A DNA stretch of 33,406 nucleotides from Bacteroidota bacterium (GTDB taxonomy: Bacteria; Bacteroidota; Bacteroidia; Chitinophagales; Chitinophagaceae), in NCBI GenBank assembly GCA_963169885.1, contig CAUJFR010000309.1, positions 1 to 33,406 on the forward strand, read 5' to 3'. The notes below the pieces were generated by a model. That model was given only the letters and a program-made list of their open reading frames with translations. It was not told the origin of the DNA and did not search any database. Positions 1 through 7,948 of the stretch are shown here, piece by piece (within the stretch, counting starts at the first letter, position 1; each line of letters opens with the position of its first letter). The position numbers and the translations under genes are program-made.

Positions 1-238
1 CCGCATGACAGATATAGGGATACTTGGTCTCCAGGAAATCACCGGTCTTGGCCCAGGGGAAATCATCGTCATCACAGCCGGCCGGCAAACCGTTGTACCC
101 GGCACCGACACTCTTATTCTTAGCATTGACAATACAGGCGCCGACCTGGGTATTGGGATCCTTGCTGCGCCGTGCGGAAAGCAAGGCTACACCCATGAAG
201 TATTCGTCCCAGGTGATATAGTCTGTTCTTTTTTTCAT
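1..238 (-). CDS. deoxycytidylate (dCMP) deaminase, N-terminal part only
   Basis: Reading leftwards from the ATG at 238-236, 79 codons stay open to the window edge, so the C-terminal part lies outside. The start reads [18 protein letters not shown] and continues with [22 protein letters not shown] and, at the edge, YPYICHA. This is the strand-helix core of the cytidine/dCMP deaminase fold; the His at the edge is the first zinc ligand of the HAE motif. The order of motifs matches the eukaryotic DCTD / ComEB-like dCMP deaminases, which convert dCMP to dUMP for thymidylate synthesis in the cytosol. A -7-like TACTTTTG lies on the same strand at 262-255, inside a low-complexity repeat, and could be its promoter. 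The second zinc motif (PCxxC) cannot be checked here. Confidence 0.88.
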   Translation of the reverse strand, partial: MKKRTDYITWDEYFMGVALLSARRSKDPNTQVGACIVNAKNKSVGAGYNGLPAGCDDDDFPWAKTGDFLETKYPYICHA

Positions 239-250
239 AACCAGATTTGT

Positions 251-410
251 AAGTCAAAAGTAAAAATTAAAAAGTCAAAAGCCTTTAGTCTGTACTATTC
301 AAAACGGATGGCACCGTACCTGATTTTCCTAAATTCAGAATGGTATTTATATTCCGGAATTGATCTGCTATGAGATTTTTTACTTTTTACTTTTGAATTT
401 TGACTTTTTA
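251..410. repeat. low-complexity inverted repeat pair (AAGTCAAAAGTAAAAA type)
   Basis: The left arm at 251-281 is built from AAGTCAAAAG and TAAAAA units. The right arm at 376-410 is the imperfect reverse complement of the same vocabulary. They enclose about 95 bases with no gene. Each arm contains TACTTTTG, the Bacteroidota -7 consensus, pointing outwards: minus strand at 262-255 and plus strand at 388-395. No transposase or target-site duplication is evident. It may be a small mobile or expanded repeat, or simply degenerate AT-rich sequence. Confidence 0.5.
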
Positions 411-414
411 ACGG

Positions 415-451
415 GTATAAAAAAAGAGGTTGTTTGTCCGACAACCTCTTT
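415..451 (-). terminator. rho-independent terminator of icd
   Basis: A perfect 11-bp stem (AAAGAGGTTGT at 423-433 and ACAACCTCTTT at 441-451) surrounds a 7-base loop. On the minus strand it is followed by a run of T (positions 425-419). It sits 15 bases beyond the icd stop codon. Confidence 0.85.
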
Positions 452-466
452 GGAATTCATTTGAAA

Positions 467-1699
467 TTATTTCAGTTTCTTCTGCAGGTTACTGTCAATC
501 GCCTCCAGGAACTCTTCCGTATACAGGAAATGCTCTCCGTGCTTTACTTTATTGCCATGTATACAAACGGCCAGATCCTTGGTCATTTTGCCTTCTTCCA
601 CCGTTTCGATACAAACGGTCTCCAGTGCCTGGCAGAAATCGATTAACGATTGATTGGCATCCAGTTTACCACGGAACGCGAGTCCGCGTGTCCAGGCAAA
701 GATGGAAGCGATCGGGTTGGTAGAGGTGGGTTTTCCGGCCTGGTGATCCCGGTAGTGACGGGTAACGGTTCCATGGGCGGCCTCCGCTTCCATGGTTTTG
801 CCATCCGGTGTGATCAGTACAGAAGTCATCAGTCCGAGTGAACCGAAGCCCTGTGCCACTGTATCGCTTTGTACATCTCCATCATAATTCTTACAGGCCC
901 ATACAAAATTACCATTCCATTTCAGGGCACTGGCCACCATATCATCAATCAGGCGGTGTTCGTAAACAATGCCGGCGGCTTCGTACTGTGCCTTAAATTC
1001 ATTGTCAAATATTTCCTGGAAGATATCCTTGAAACGACCATCATATTTCTTCAGAATGGTGTTCTTGGTGGAAAGGTACAGGGGCCATTTTTTACTCAGG
1101 GCCATATTGAAGCAGCTGCGTGCAAAACCCATAATACTTTCGTCGGTATTGTACATGGACATGGCCACACCATCTCCTTTGAAATTGAATACTTCAAAGG
1201 TCTGGGGTTCGCCACCTCCTTCAGGAGTAAAGGTCATGGTGAGCTTTCCTTTGCCTTTGATGACCGTATCCGTAGCCCTGTACTGATCGCCAAAAGCATG
1301 CCGGCCCACGATAATCGGAGCAGTCCAGTTGCTCACCAGGCGGGGTACATTGCTGATCACGATCGGCTCCCGGAAAACGGTTCCGTCGAGGATGTTCCGG
1401 ATCGTACCATTTGGACTTTTCCACATTTGTTTCAGACTGAATTCCTTCACCCGGGCTTCGTCCGGAGTGATGGTGGCACACTTGATACCCACCCCATATT
1501 CTTTAATGGCATTGGCTGCATCTACGGTCACCTGATCATCGGTCTGATCACGGTATTCGATACCCAGGTCATAATATTTGATATCCACCTCGATATAAGG
1601 CAGGATCAGCTTGTCTTTAATGAATTTCCAGATAATCCGGGTCATTTCATCGCCATCCAGCTCTACGACCGGGTTCGCAACTTTGATCTTTTGTGTCAT
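467..1699 (-). CDS. icd: NADP-dependent isocitrate dehydrogenase, eukaryotic-type
   Basis: The 410-residue product catalyses oxidative decarboxylation of isocitrate to 2-oxoglutarate in the TCA cycle. It resembles the homodimeric IDH1/IDH2 type in length (about 410 residues) and in motifs: the N-terminal [21 protein letters not shown], the substrate-binding [19 protein letters not shown] and, near the C-terminus, AHGTVTRHY in the cofactor region. I start at the ATG at 1699, giving [16 protein letters not shown], because the longer frame (from 1750) adds 17 residues unlike the family and would run up to the -7 element. A minus-strand -7 element TAAGTTTG lies at 1757-1750, implying a leader of about 45 bases. 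Upstream is a CRP-like palindrome, and the divergent neighbour is a Crp/Fnr regulator. The gene ends in a strong terminator. Confidence 0.95.
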   Translation of the reverse strand: MTQKIKVANPVVELDGDEMTRIIWKFIKDKLILPYIEVDIKYYDLGIEYRDQTDDQVTVDAANAIKEYGVGIKCATITPDEARVKEFSLKQMWKSPNGTIRNILDGTVFREPIVISNVPRLVSNWTAPIIVGRHAFGDQYRATDTVIKGKGKLTMTFTPEGGGEPQTFEVFNFKGDGVAMSMYNTDESIMGFARSCFNMALSKKWPLYLSTKNTILKKYDGRFKDIFQEIFDNEFKAQYEAAGIVYEHRLIDDMVASALKWNGNFVWACKNYDGDVQSDTVAQGFGSLGLMTSVLITPDGKTMEAEAAHGTVTRHYRDHQAGKPTSTNPIASIFAWTRGLAFRGKLDANQSLIDFCQALETVCIETVEEGKMTKDLAVCIHGNKVKHGEHFLYTEEFLEAIDSNLQKKLK

Positions 1700-1749
1700 A
1701 CAAGTTTGGTTTGGGTTTACATTGAAAACCTGATCGTTATCAGGCAGCA

Positions 1750-1757
1750 CAAACTTA
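1750..1757 (-). promoter_or_regulatory. -7 promoter element of icd
   Basis: Minus-strand TAAGTTTG matches the Bacteroidota TAnnTTTG consensus. No TTG is found at the usual -33 distance; a CRP-like palindrome occupies that position instead, which would suit an activator-dependent promoter. Confidence 0.5.
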
Positions 1758-1770
1758 CTATTTTATCACA

Positions 1771-1786
1771 TGTGACTAATGTCATA
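1771..1786. promoter_or_regulatory. candidate Crp/Fnr binding site between icd and the Crp/Fnr gene
   Basis: TGTGA, six bases (CTAATG), then TCATA: nine of ten positions match the CRP consensus TGTGA-N6-TCACA. An overlapping 10-bp palindrome TCACATGTGA lies at 1766-1775. It sits about where the -33 box of the icd promoter should be and 85 bases before the first possible start of the divergent regulator. Regulation is inferred, not shown. Confidence 0.4.
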
Positions 1787-1870
1787 GTCCCATGATTGTT
1801 CACCGCTTAGTTTTACCGTTGAATTGTATTTAGTCGAATTGATTCAAATCAACTAAAAAGCGTACCTTTT

Positions 1871-2488
1871 ATGTCACATAGCTCAAATATGGATACAGTA
1901 CGGGCTTTTATGATCTACCTCCAGAAGCTTTCCGATATCACGGAAGAGGAGTTTAACAAACACTTGTTACCTGTTTGTAAAGTGCGTCGTTTTGCCAAGA
2001 AGGAAGTAATTACCCGGGCAGGTGAAATGGAGAATCATTTCAATTTTATTGTAAAAGGGATGGCCCGGAAATTTTATAAAAAAGGGCATCAGGAAATCAA
2101 TGTACAGATTTCGATGGAAGGGCATATGATGCTTTGCCAGGAGTCCTTTCACAGCCGTCAGCCGTCTGAATATACCATTGAAGCAATTGAACCAACCACG
2201 CTTGTTTCTATTTCTTATGAGGATGCGGAAACGATGTTTGCTTCATCCCAGCGGATGGAACATCTTGGCAGGGTCATCGTCACTTATTCCATGGTGATTA
2301 AAGATAAATGGCAGATGCAGCTCATTAAAATGACACCCAGAGAGCGGTTTGTCAGTTTTGTTACCAAGAACCCTGAACTGATGCAACGGGTTCCACAGAA
2401 ATACCTTGCTTCTTATCTCAATATCAAACCGGAAACGTTCAGTCGTTTCAAACACCTGATCAGAAATCATCAGGTGTCAGTGGAATGA
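1871..2488 (+). CDS. Crp/Fnr family transcriptional regulator
   Basis: The product is 205 residues. The N-terminal two-thirds is a cyclic-nucleotide-binding-type beta-barrel (roughly residues 20-120, with VCKVRRFAKKEVITRAGE and FNFIVKGMARKFY). A long dimerisation helix follows, then a short C-terminal helix-turn-helix (about 165-200, VPQKYLASYLNIKPETFSRFKHLI). The recognition helix keeps the Glu and Arg that align with E181 and R185 of E. coli CRP, so a TGTGA-like half-site is plausible. There are no Fnr-type cysteines. Two starts are possible: 1871 (MSHSSNMDT) and 1889 (MDTVRAF). A TTG-N21-TACCTTTT promoter-like pair (1839-1870) would start transcription inside the first six codons and so favours 1889. 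The effector and targets are unknown; the near-consensus CRP site upstream suggests it may regulate itself and icd. It converges on mntH with 9 bases between the stops. Confidence 0.85.
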   Translation: MSHSSNMDTVRAFMIYLQKLSDITEEEFNKHLLPVCKVRRFAKKEVITRAGEMENHFNFIVKGMARKFYKKGHQEINVQISMEGHMMLCQESFHSRQPSEYTIEAIEPTTLVSISYEDAETMFASSQRMEHLGRVIVTYSMVIKDKWQMQLIKMTPRERFVSFVTKNPELMQRVPQKYLASYLNIKPETFSRFKHLIRNHQVSVE

Positions 2489-2497
2489 CTGCTGCTT

Positions 2498-4381
2498 TCA
2501 ACGACTGACCACTAATACGGGAATATCCAGTTCATGTCTTACAGCATCCACCGTCTGACCATAAATAAGGTCTTTCAAACCGCTATGACCATGTGCCCCG
2601 ATGACCAGCATATCTCCCTGGTTTTCTTTCACTAACCGGGCTATTTCTTTTGCCCTGTCATTGAAACCAAGTAAACCGATAGCCGGTATTCCTTTTTCTT
2701 TCAATTGCCGGACATACTCATCCAGGTGTTCCTGGTCTTTACGGGTTTCCAGGTCATCCGCTTCTTTACCTATGATCCGGGTAGCTGCACTTTCCACCAC
2801 ATGGATCAGGATGTAGCGTGTTTTTTTGTTTCCCTGCCCTATGGCATGCAGCATCAGTTTTTGATCATTCTCGCTGAAATCCAGGGCTACAGCAATCTGG
2901 TTATACTCGGGTATCTGCTGCAGCGAAAGGGGAGTGGCCTGTGGGTGAATGCGGAGCGGGGCTGCCTGTTTTTTACTTAATAACGGATACACGACTGCCA
3001 CTACCAGTAATAAAAGATATAACAGCGCCGCAATAATAATTACGGCTTTCCATAGCAAACTGCCTGAATCGCTGAAAAAACCACTGGCCTGTTCTATCAC
3101 CATACGGATATTCAGGTATACAATTACGGCGGTGATCAGGGAAGCCAGTACAATGGTAAAGGGTTTGATGGCGAATGTGCCCATCTTTTTTTTATCACTG
3201 GTAAAATGTATCAGGGGAATGATGGCAAATCCGAGTTGCAGACTCAGGATCACCTGACTTAAAATCAGGAGACTGTCAATATTTTCTTCCCCATTGATCA
3301 ATATAACAATTACCGCCGGGATCACGGCAATAAGCCGGGTCAGGAGCCGCCGCATCCAGGGAGCAATCCGTAAATGCAAATAACCTTCCATGACAATCTG
3401 CCCCGCGAGGGTACCGGTAATTGTGGAGCTTTGTCCGGCGGCAATCAGGGCTACAGCAAATAATACCGGTGCGAGTTCACTGCCCAGCATTGGCTTCAGC
3501 AATTCATGGGCTGTCCTGATTTCTCCGACATCGGTCCGGCCGGATTCAAAGAAAACTTTTCCCGCCAGCACAAGTATGGCTGCATTGACAAAAAATGCGA
3601 GATTCAATGCGATGGCACTATCAATAAAATTCATCCGGAGGGCTCGCTTAATACCCTTTTCATCCCGCCTTATTTTACGTGTCTGTACCAGTGCGGAGTG
3701 CAGGTACAGGTTATGCGGCATTACCGTTGCGCCAATGATGCCAATGGCAATATAAAGGGCCGTATCGTTGGGTATCCGCGGTACAAATCCTTTAGCCACT
3801 TCCCGCAGATCCGGTTTGGCAAGTATGATTTCTGTAAGGAACGAAAGGCCAATGATAGCAATCAGGGCAATGATAAAAGCCTCCATTTTCCGCATGCCCA
3901 TCCGCTGTAATAACAGGAAAAGAAAAGTGTCCAGTACCGTTATCAATACACCCCAGATCAGGGGCAGTCCGGTGAGTAACTGAATACCAATAGCCATACC
4001 CAGAATTTCCGCCAGGTCGGTAGCCGCAATTGCAATCTCGGCCAGGCCGTATAATGCATAGTTGATATACCTGGGATAGGTTTCCCTGTTGGCCTGAGCC
4101 AGATCACGTCCCCTGACAATTCCCAGTCTGGCGGATAAACTCTGCAGCAGGAGGGCCATCAGGTTACTCATGAGCAGCACCCAGATCAGTTTGTAATGAA
4201 ACTGACTGCCCCCGGCCAGATCAGTAGCCCAGTTGCCCGGATCCATATACCCGACGCTAACCAGATAGGCCGGTCCGAAAAAGGCAAGCAGTTTCCTCCA
4301 CCCCTTGCCGGTAGCCTGGGTTGTATCCACGGTGCCGTGTACTTCACTCAATGACTGGTAAGGTTCCTTTTCATGCTTCAT
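2498..4381 (-). CDS. mntH: Nramp-family divalent metal (Mn/Fe) transporter with C-terminal Usp domain
   Basis: The 627-residue product joins two domains. Residues about 30-470 form an Nramp proton-coupled metal importer of the inner membrane: the metal-binding DPGN of TM1 is at 47-50 and the MPH of TM6 at 221-223, as in Mn2+/Fe2+-selective members. Residues about 493-627 form a universal stress protein domain (start YNQIAVALDFSEND, end IPVLVV) with the ATP-site pattern GxxG-x9-G at 595-608. The residue after that last Gly is Gln where ATP-binding Usp proteins usually have Ser or Thr. Plain MntH is about 400-450 residues, so the tail is an addition; such fusions are known in Bacteroidota. The start codon overlaps the end of mntR by 11 bases, pointing to translational coupling and co-regulation. 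I infer that the Usp domain senses nucleotide or stress to tune uptake. Confidence 0.93.
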   Translation of the reverse strand: MKHEKEPYQSLSEVHGTVDTTQATGKGWRKLLAFFGPAYLVSVGYMDPGNWATDLAGGSQFHYKLIWVLLMSNLMALLLQSLSARLGIVRGRDLAQANRETYPRYINYALYGLAEIAIAATDLAEILGMAIGIQLLTGLPLIWGVLITVLDTFLFLLLQRMGMRKMEAFIIALIAIIGLSFLTEIILAKPDLREVAKGFVPRIPNDTALYIAIGIIGATVMPHNLYLHSALVQTRKIRRDEKGIKRALRMNFIDSAIALNLAFFVNAAILVLAGKVFFESGRTDVGEIRTAHELLKPMLGSELAPVLFAVALIAAGQSSTITGTLAGQIVMEGYLHLRIAPWMRRLLTRLIAVIPAVIVILINGEENIDSLLILSQVILSLQLGFAIIPLIHFTSDKKKMGTFAIKPFTIVLASLITAVIVYLNIRMVIEQASGFFSDSGSLLWKAVIIIAALLYLLLLVVAVVYPLLSKKQAAPLRIHPQATPLSLQQIPEYNQIAVALDFSENDQKLMLHAIGQGNKKTRYILIHVVESAATRIIGKEADDLETRKDQEHLDEYVRQLKEKGIPAIGLLGFNDRAKEIARLVKENQGDMLVIGAHGHSGLKDLIYGQTVDAVRHELDIPVLVVSR

Positions 4382-5033
4382 AGGAAATCAGAATATTTTC
4401 GGCCAGTTCACGACTGATATTTATGATGGTTTGTTTGCCAGTCCTGATTTCTAATGACTGATCAAATTCAAACCGTTTGCGCACTTCAACCACCGTACCG
4501 ATGCTGATTTTTTTATGTTTCAGTAAATCGAGTATTTCCCCCGATTGGTTACTGACACCGGACACCAGGCAGGATGTATTGAGGGGCACTTCCGGTAACC
4601 GTATTTTTTTCCCACTTTCAATTTTACCCTGGGCGTCCGGAATCGGATCCCCGTGCGGATCTTTTTTGGGAAATCCCAGGTAGGCATCCAGTTTGTCAAT
4701 GAGTTTTTTATTACTCACATGCTCCAGTTCTTCTGCTACTTCATGCACTTCATCCCAGGTGAATTTCAGTTTTTCCGCGAGGAAATACTCCCACAACCGG
4801 TGACGGCGTATAATACCAAGCGCCACTTTACTGCCATCTGTGGTCAGCCGGAATCCCTGGTAAGGCTGATAATGAAGCAGCTTTTTAGCTTTCAGTTTTT
4901 TCATCATATCCGTAACCGATGCCGGACGGGTTTTCAGTTCTCCGGCCAGTTCATTCGTGGTAACCGTCCCTTCCTTCTTCTGCAGATGAAAAATGGTTTT
5001 GATATAGTTTTCCTCACTGACTGAGTAGTTCAT
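4371..5033 (-). CDS. mntR: DtxR/MntR-family metal-dependent repressor
   Basis: The 220-residue product has an N-terminal winged helix (about 1-65, NELAGELKTRPASVTDMMKKL), a dimerisation and metal-binding domain (about 70-140) and a C-terminal SH3/FeoA-like domain (about 145-220). Candidate metal ligands are Glu7/Glu8, His78, His97, Glu101, Glu104 and His105. The position equivalent to Cys102 of the iron sensor DtxR is Glu101, as in manganese-type MntR, which supports Mn sensing. The motif LGFPKKDPHGDPIP is typical of the family. It is the first gene of an operon with mntH. Its own promoter (TTTG-N20-TAGATTTG) is covered by a concentric palindrome at 5039-5076, so I infer autorepression by promoter occlusion when manganese is plentiful. 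Confidence 0.92.
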   Translation of the reverse strand: MNYSVSEENYIKTIFHLQKKEGTVTTNELAGELKTRPASVTDMMKKLKAKKLLHYQPYQGFRLTTDGSKVALGIIRRHRLWEYFLAEKLKFTWDEVHEVAEELEHVSNKKLIDKLDAYLGFPKKDPHGDPIPDAQGKIESGKKIRLPEVPLNTSCLVSGVSNQSGEILDLLKHKKISIGTVVEVRKRFEFDQSLEIRTGKQTIINISRELAENILISYEA

Positions 5034-5038
5034 ATTGC

Positions 5039-5076
5039 CTAAAAAATAATTTAGACAAATCTAAATTAAGTTTAGG
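5039..5076. promoter_or_regulatory. concentric double palindrome, probable MntR operator
   Basis: The inner palindrome spans 5047-5068, with perfect 9-bp arms (TAATTTAGA and TCTAAATTA) around CAAA. The outer arms CCTAAA (5039-5044) and TTTAGG (5071-5076) share exactly the same centre, 5057.5. All four half-sites are variants of TTTAGR/YCTAAA. This fits two repressor dimers on one operator, as known for DtxR-family proteins. It lies just upstream of mntR and over its -7 element. Confidence 0.7.
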
Positions 5077-5087
5077 TATCAGCCAAA
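5056..5087 (-). promoter_or_regulatory. mntR-mntH promoter
   Basis: On the minus strand, TTTG (5087-5084), 20 bases, then TAGATTTG (5063-5056) match both Bacteroidota promoter boxes. The expected start of transcription is near 5051, leaving a leader of about 17 bases. The -7 element lies at the centre of the operator palindrome. Confidence 0.7.
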
Positions 5088-5145
5088 TTACTGGTTGACA
5101 TTGACCGGAGAAACCACTATCTTTCCGGCTGTTATATCTGATCTT

Positions 5146-6141
5146 ATGTCCCTGATAAAATTATTCCTTCTGCTGATGGCTGGCCCTCTGCTGTTGACCG
5201 GCTGCCAGTCAAAGAAAAAACCGGTTTTATCCGGTGATGAACCGGTTGCCGTTTCAGACTTTATTGAATTCTTCCCCCCTCTTACCCTTGGTTTTCAGGC
5301 AGGGGATACAATGCTGAATAAAAAGGAAAATGATACCTTACGGATCAGTTATAAAATATTTACGCAGTTTGTACCGGATACGGTACTGACCAGGTTATTC
5401 GGAAAAGGCAATAAACCCGGTATCTGGGCAATCGGGAAAGCCGGGGTTCCGGATGGCGAAACCTATTTACTGATCAGGGCCGGAACGTCGGCAAAAAAGG
5501 GATGGGTATTACTGGCATTTGATAAAAAGGATAAATTTATTGCCGCTATTCCCGCACTGATTCCAGATAATAAAAAAGAAACCAGCCAGTCATTTGTACT
5601 GGATAAACGGTATACAATCACCAGGGCGGTTCAACGAAGGAATGCGGATGGTTCCCAAAGTGAAGGGAAAGATGTTTATGTACTCAATGAAGCCACCGGG
5701 CAGTTTATGCTCATCCTGACTGAAGCACTGGACGAGAAAATCACGGAACTGATCAATCCAATCGATACCCTCGGTCGTAAACATAAGTATGCGGCGGATT
5801 ACGGTACCGGTAAAATGAATCTCGTATCTGTCCGTGACGGAAGAAAGGCGGACCGGATCAGTTTTTTTATTCATTTTGAAAAAGATAATGGAGCCTGCAC
5901 GGGTGAACTTAAAGGCGAAGCAAAATGGACCAGTCCCGGAAAAGCCGTTTACCAGGAAGATGGAGACCCCTGTGTGCTAAATTTTTCATTCCATTCCAAT
6001 AGCGTAACACTTTCCGAAACCGGATGTGGGGCCAGGCATGGATTAAATTGTAACTTTAACGGGTCCTATGCCCGGAGAAAATACACCAAACCGGTGAAAT
6101 CAGCTGCCAAAAATACCGGGAGTAAAACAGGTAAAAAGTAA
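5146..6141 (+). CDS. lipoprotein of unknown function
   Basis: I start at the ATG at 5146 (MSLIKLFLLLMAGPLLLTGC), because this gives a clean lipoprotein signal with lipobox LTGC and lipidated Cys20; the upstream ATG at 5095 would put 17 non-signal residues in front of it. The mature protein (about 310 residues) is beta-rich, with no transmembrane segment. A Cys-containing C-terminal block runs from about residue 245, with the pattern NGACTGELKGEA, then DPCVLNFSF and later ETGCGARHGLNC, followed by a Lys-rich tail. Four to five cysteines in this block could form disulfides. I do not recognise a family with a known function. It diverges from mntR, with the MntR operator between them, so manganese control is possible but unproven. 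Confidence 0.75.
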   Translation: MSLIKLFLLLMAGPLLLTGCQSKKKPVLSGDEPVAVSDFIEFFPPLTLGFQAGDTMLNKKENDTLRISYKIFTQFVPDTVLTRLFGKGNKPGIWAIGKAGVPDGETYLLIRAGTSAKKGWVLLAFDKKDKFIAAIPALIPDNKKETSQSFVLDKRYTITRAVQRRNADGSQSEGKDVYVLNEATGQFMLILTEALDEKITELINPIDTLGRKHKYAADYGTGKMNLVSVRDGRKADRISFFIHFEKDNGACTGELKGEAKWTSPGKAVYQEDGDPCVLNFSFHSNSVTLSETGCGARHGLNCNFNGSYARRKYTKPVKSAAKNTGSKTGKK

Positions 6142-6232
6142 AATTTTACCCGTATTTCCTACGCGATTGCCCCATTTTTTTTAATGAATTAACCTGAGAA
6201 TGAGCCTGTTAGTTTATATCATAATTTAGCAC

Positions 6233-6240
6233 TAACTTGC
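6233..6240 (+). promoter_or_regulatory. possible -7 element of the GT35 gene
   Basis: TAACTTGC resembles TAnnTTTG with a shifted G, 24 bases before the ATG at 6265. The only upstream candidate, TTTA at 6213-6216, is spaced too closely to be a good -33 box. Confidence 0.3.
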
Positions 6241-6264
6241 GCCTTCGTGTAAAAAGAACACATT

Positions 6265-7920
6265 ATGAGTTTTAATAAATATACAGTCCCTTACCCGGTC
6301 GAAGAACGTTACAGTAAAAGAGTGGCCTATTTCTCCATGGAATTTGCCACACACCAACCCCTTAAGATTTATAGCGGCGGTCTGGGCTTTCTGGCCGGTT
6401 CTCATTTAAGAAGTGCATATGAACTCCGTCAGAATTTAATCGGAGTGGGAATTCTCTGGAAATATGGTTATTACGATCAGGAACGCAACCAGGACCAGAC
6501 ACTGGATGTTTCCTGGAATGAAAAGCAATATAGTTTTCTGGAAGACACCGGCATCAAATTCCAGATCAACATACATGAACATCCGGTGTGGGTGAAAGCC
6601 CTTTACCTGAATCCGGAAACGTTTAAAACAGCTCCGCTCTTTCTGCTTTCTACCGATTTACCGGAAAACGACTATGTTTCCCAAACCATCACGCATCGGT
6701 TATATGATGCGAATGTGGCTACTAAAGTAGCCCAGTTTATCCTGCTTGGAGTTGGAGGTGCTAAATTGATTGACCTGTTGGGATTTAATCCTGAATTATA
6801 TCACCTGAACGAAGCGCATGGTATTTCTGCCGCCTTCTATCTTTATAAAAAGTACGGACACAGTATACAGGAAGTAAAAAAGCGCCTGGTATTTACCACT
6901 CACACACCGGAGGAAGCCGGCAATGAAAAGCACGATATTCATCTTTGTCATAAAATGAGTTACTTCTGCGGACTCACCATTGATGAAGTAAAGAAATTAT
7001 ACGGGAATGACAGTGATCAGTTTAATCACTCCCTGGCGGCTTTGCGTTTTGCGCACCTGGCCAATGGTGTATCCCAGCTGCATGGCCATGTATCGCGGGC
7101 TATGTGGAGCAAGTATGAGGATATTTGCCCCATCATCTCCATTACCAATGCGCAGAACTGGAGGTACTGGGCCGACAAACAACTGTACCGCTTTATGGAA
7201 GCGGGCGATGATTACGGGATGGATGACCGGAAAAAATACCTGAAGAAAAGAGCGTTTGAGATAGTGGCCGATCAGACGGGTAAAATTTTCCATCCGGATG
7301 TATTCACCATTGTTTGGGCCAGACGTTTTGCCGGATACAAACGAGCGGGACTGATCACCACCGCTGAAGAAAAGTTTGAAGAGATGATCCACAACTCAAA
7401 GTACCCGGTGCAGATCATCTGGGCCGGTAAACCTTACCCGGTGGATCATCCGGCTATCAGTGAGTTTAATCAACTGGTTCACCTGAGCAAACGTTATAAG
7501 AATGTAGCCGTACTGATCGGATATGAACTCGGATTGTCCAAGCGGCTGAAACAGGCTGCGGATGTATGGTTAAATAATCCACGGGTACCACGCGAAGCAT
7601 CCGGTACCAGCGGTATGACGGCTTCCATGAATGGTGCAGTGAACTTCTCCACCAATGACGGCTGGATCCCGGAGTTTATCAATCATGGCCATAACGGGTT
7701 TGTGGTGCCAATGGCGGATTATGATAATATGCCGGTCTACGAACAGGATCAGTATGACCTGGCAAAACTCTACGAAATTCTGCAAAATGAAATGCTGCCA
7801 CTCTATTATGAAAACTACAGTACCTGGAGACAGGTGATGAAGAACGGAATGCAGGATGTACGCTTCCAGTTTGATAGTAACCGGATGGCACATGAATATT
7901 ATGATCTCCTGTACAAATAA
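6265..7920 (+). CDS. glgP: alpha-glucan (glycogen/maltodextrin) phosphorylase family GT35, short form
   Basis: The 551-residue length fits the short bacterial/archaeal branch of GT35, which lacks the N-terminal regulatory part of the animal and plant enzymes. Visible family motifs are MEFATHQPLKIYSGGLGFLAGS near residues 26-48, YHLNEAHGISAAF, VFTTHTPEEAGNEKHD, ARRFAGYKRAG and WAGKPYPVD. The family phosphorolyses alpha-1,4-glucans to glucose-1-phosphate in the cytosol, using pyridoxal phosphate held on a lysine in the motif GTSGMK (or GTGNMK). Here the motif reads GTSGMTA, so the PLP lysine position is Thr452 (codon ACG at 7618-7620). Either this lineage uses another residue, or the protein is not a conventional phosphorylase; the annotated activity is therefore uncertain. 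A strong terminator follows. A GH13 lipoprotein lies nearby. Confidence 0.82.
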   Translation: MSFNKYTVPYPVEERYSKRVAYFSMEFATHQPLKIYSGGLGFLAGSHLRSAYELRQNLIGVGILWKYGYYDQERNQDQTLDVSWNEKQYSFLEDTGIKFQINIHEHPVWVKALYLNPETFKTAPLFLLSTDLPENDYVSQTITHRLYDANVATKVAQFILLGVGGAKLIDLLGFNPELYHLNEAHGISAAFYLYKKYGHSIQEVKKRLVFTTHTPEEAGNEKHDIHLCHKMSYFCGLTIDEVKKLYGNDSDQFNHSLAALRFAHLANGVSQLHGHVSRAMWSKYEDICPIISITNAQNWRYWADKQLYRFMEAGDDYGMDDRKKYLKKRAFEIVADQTGKIFHPDVFTIVWARRFAGYKRAGLITTAEEKFEEMIHNSKYPVQIIWAGKPYPVDHPAISEFNQLVHLSKRYKNVAVLIGYELGLSKRLKQAADVWLNNPRVPREASGTSGMTASMNGAVNFSTNDGWIPEFINHGHNGFVVPMADYDNMPVYEQDQYDLAKLYEILQNEMLPLYYENYSTWRQVMKNGMQDVRFQFDSNRMAHEYYDLLYK

Positions 7921-7948
7921 CAGGAATAAAATAAACCGATCTGCTAAG

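Noticed and set aside
869-1795. A 308-codon open frame on the plus strand
   Set aside because: It lies wholly antisense to icd, has no recognisable motifs, and its codons mirror the icd reading frame.
6129-6151. Hairpin GGTAAAA/TTTTACC at the end of the lipoprotein gene as a terminator
   Set aside because: The stem is AT-rich, its loop contains the stop codon, and no T-run follows.
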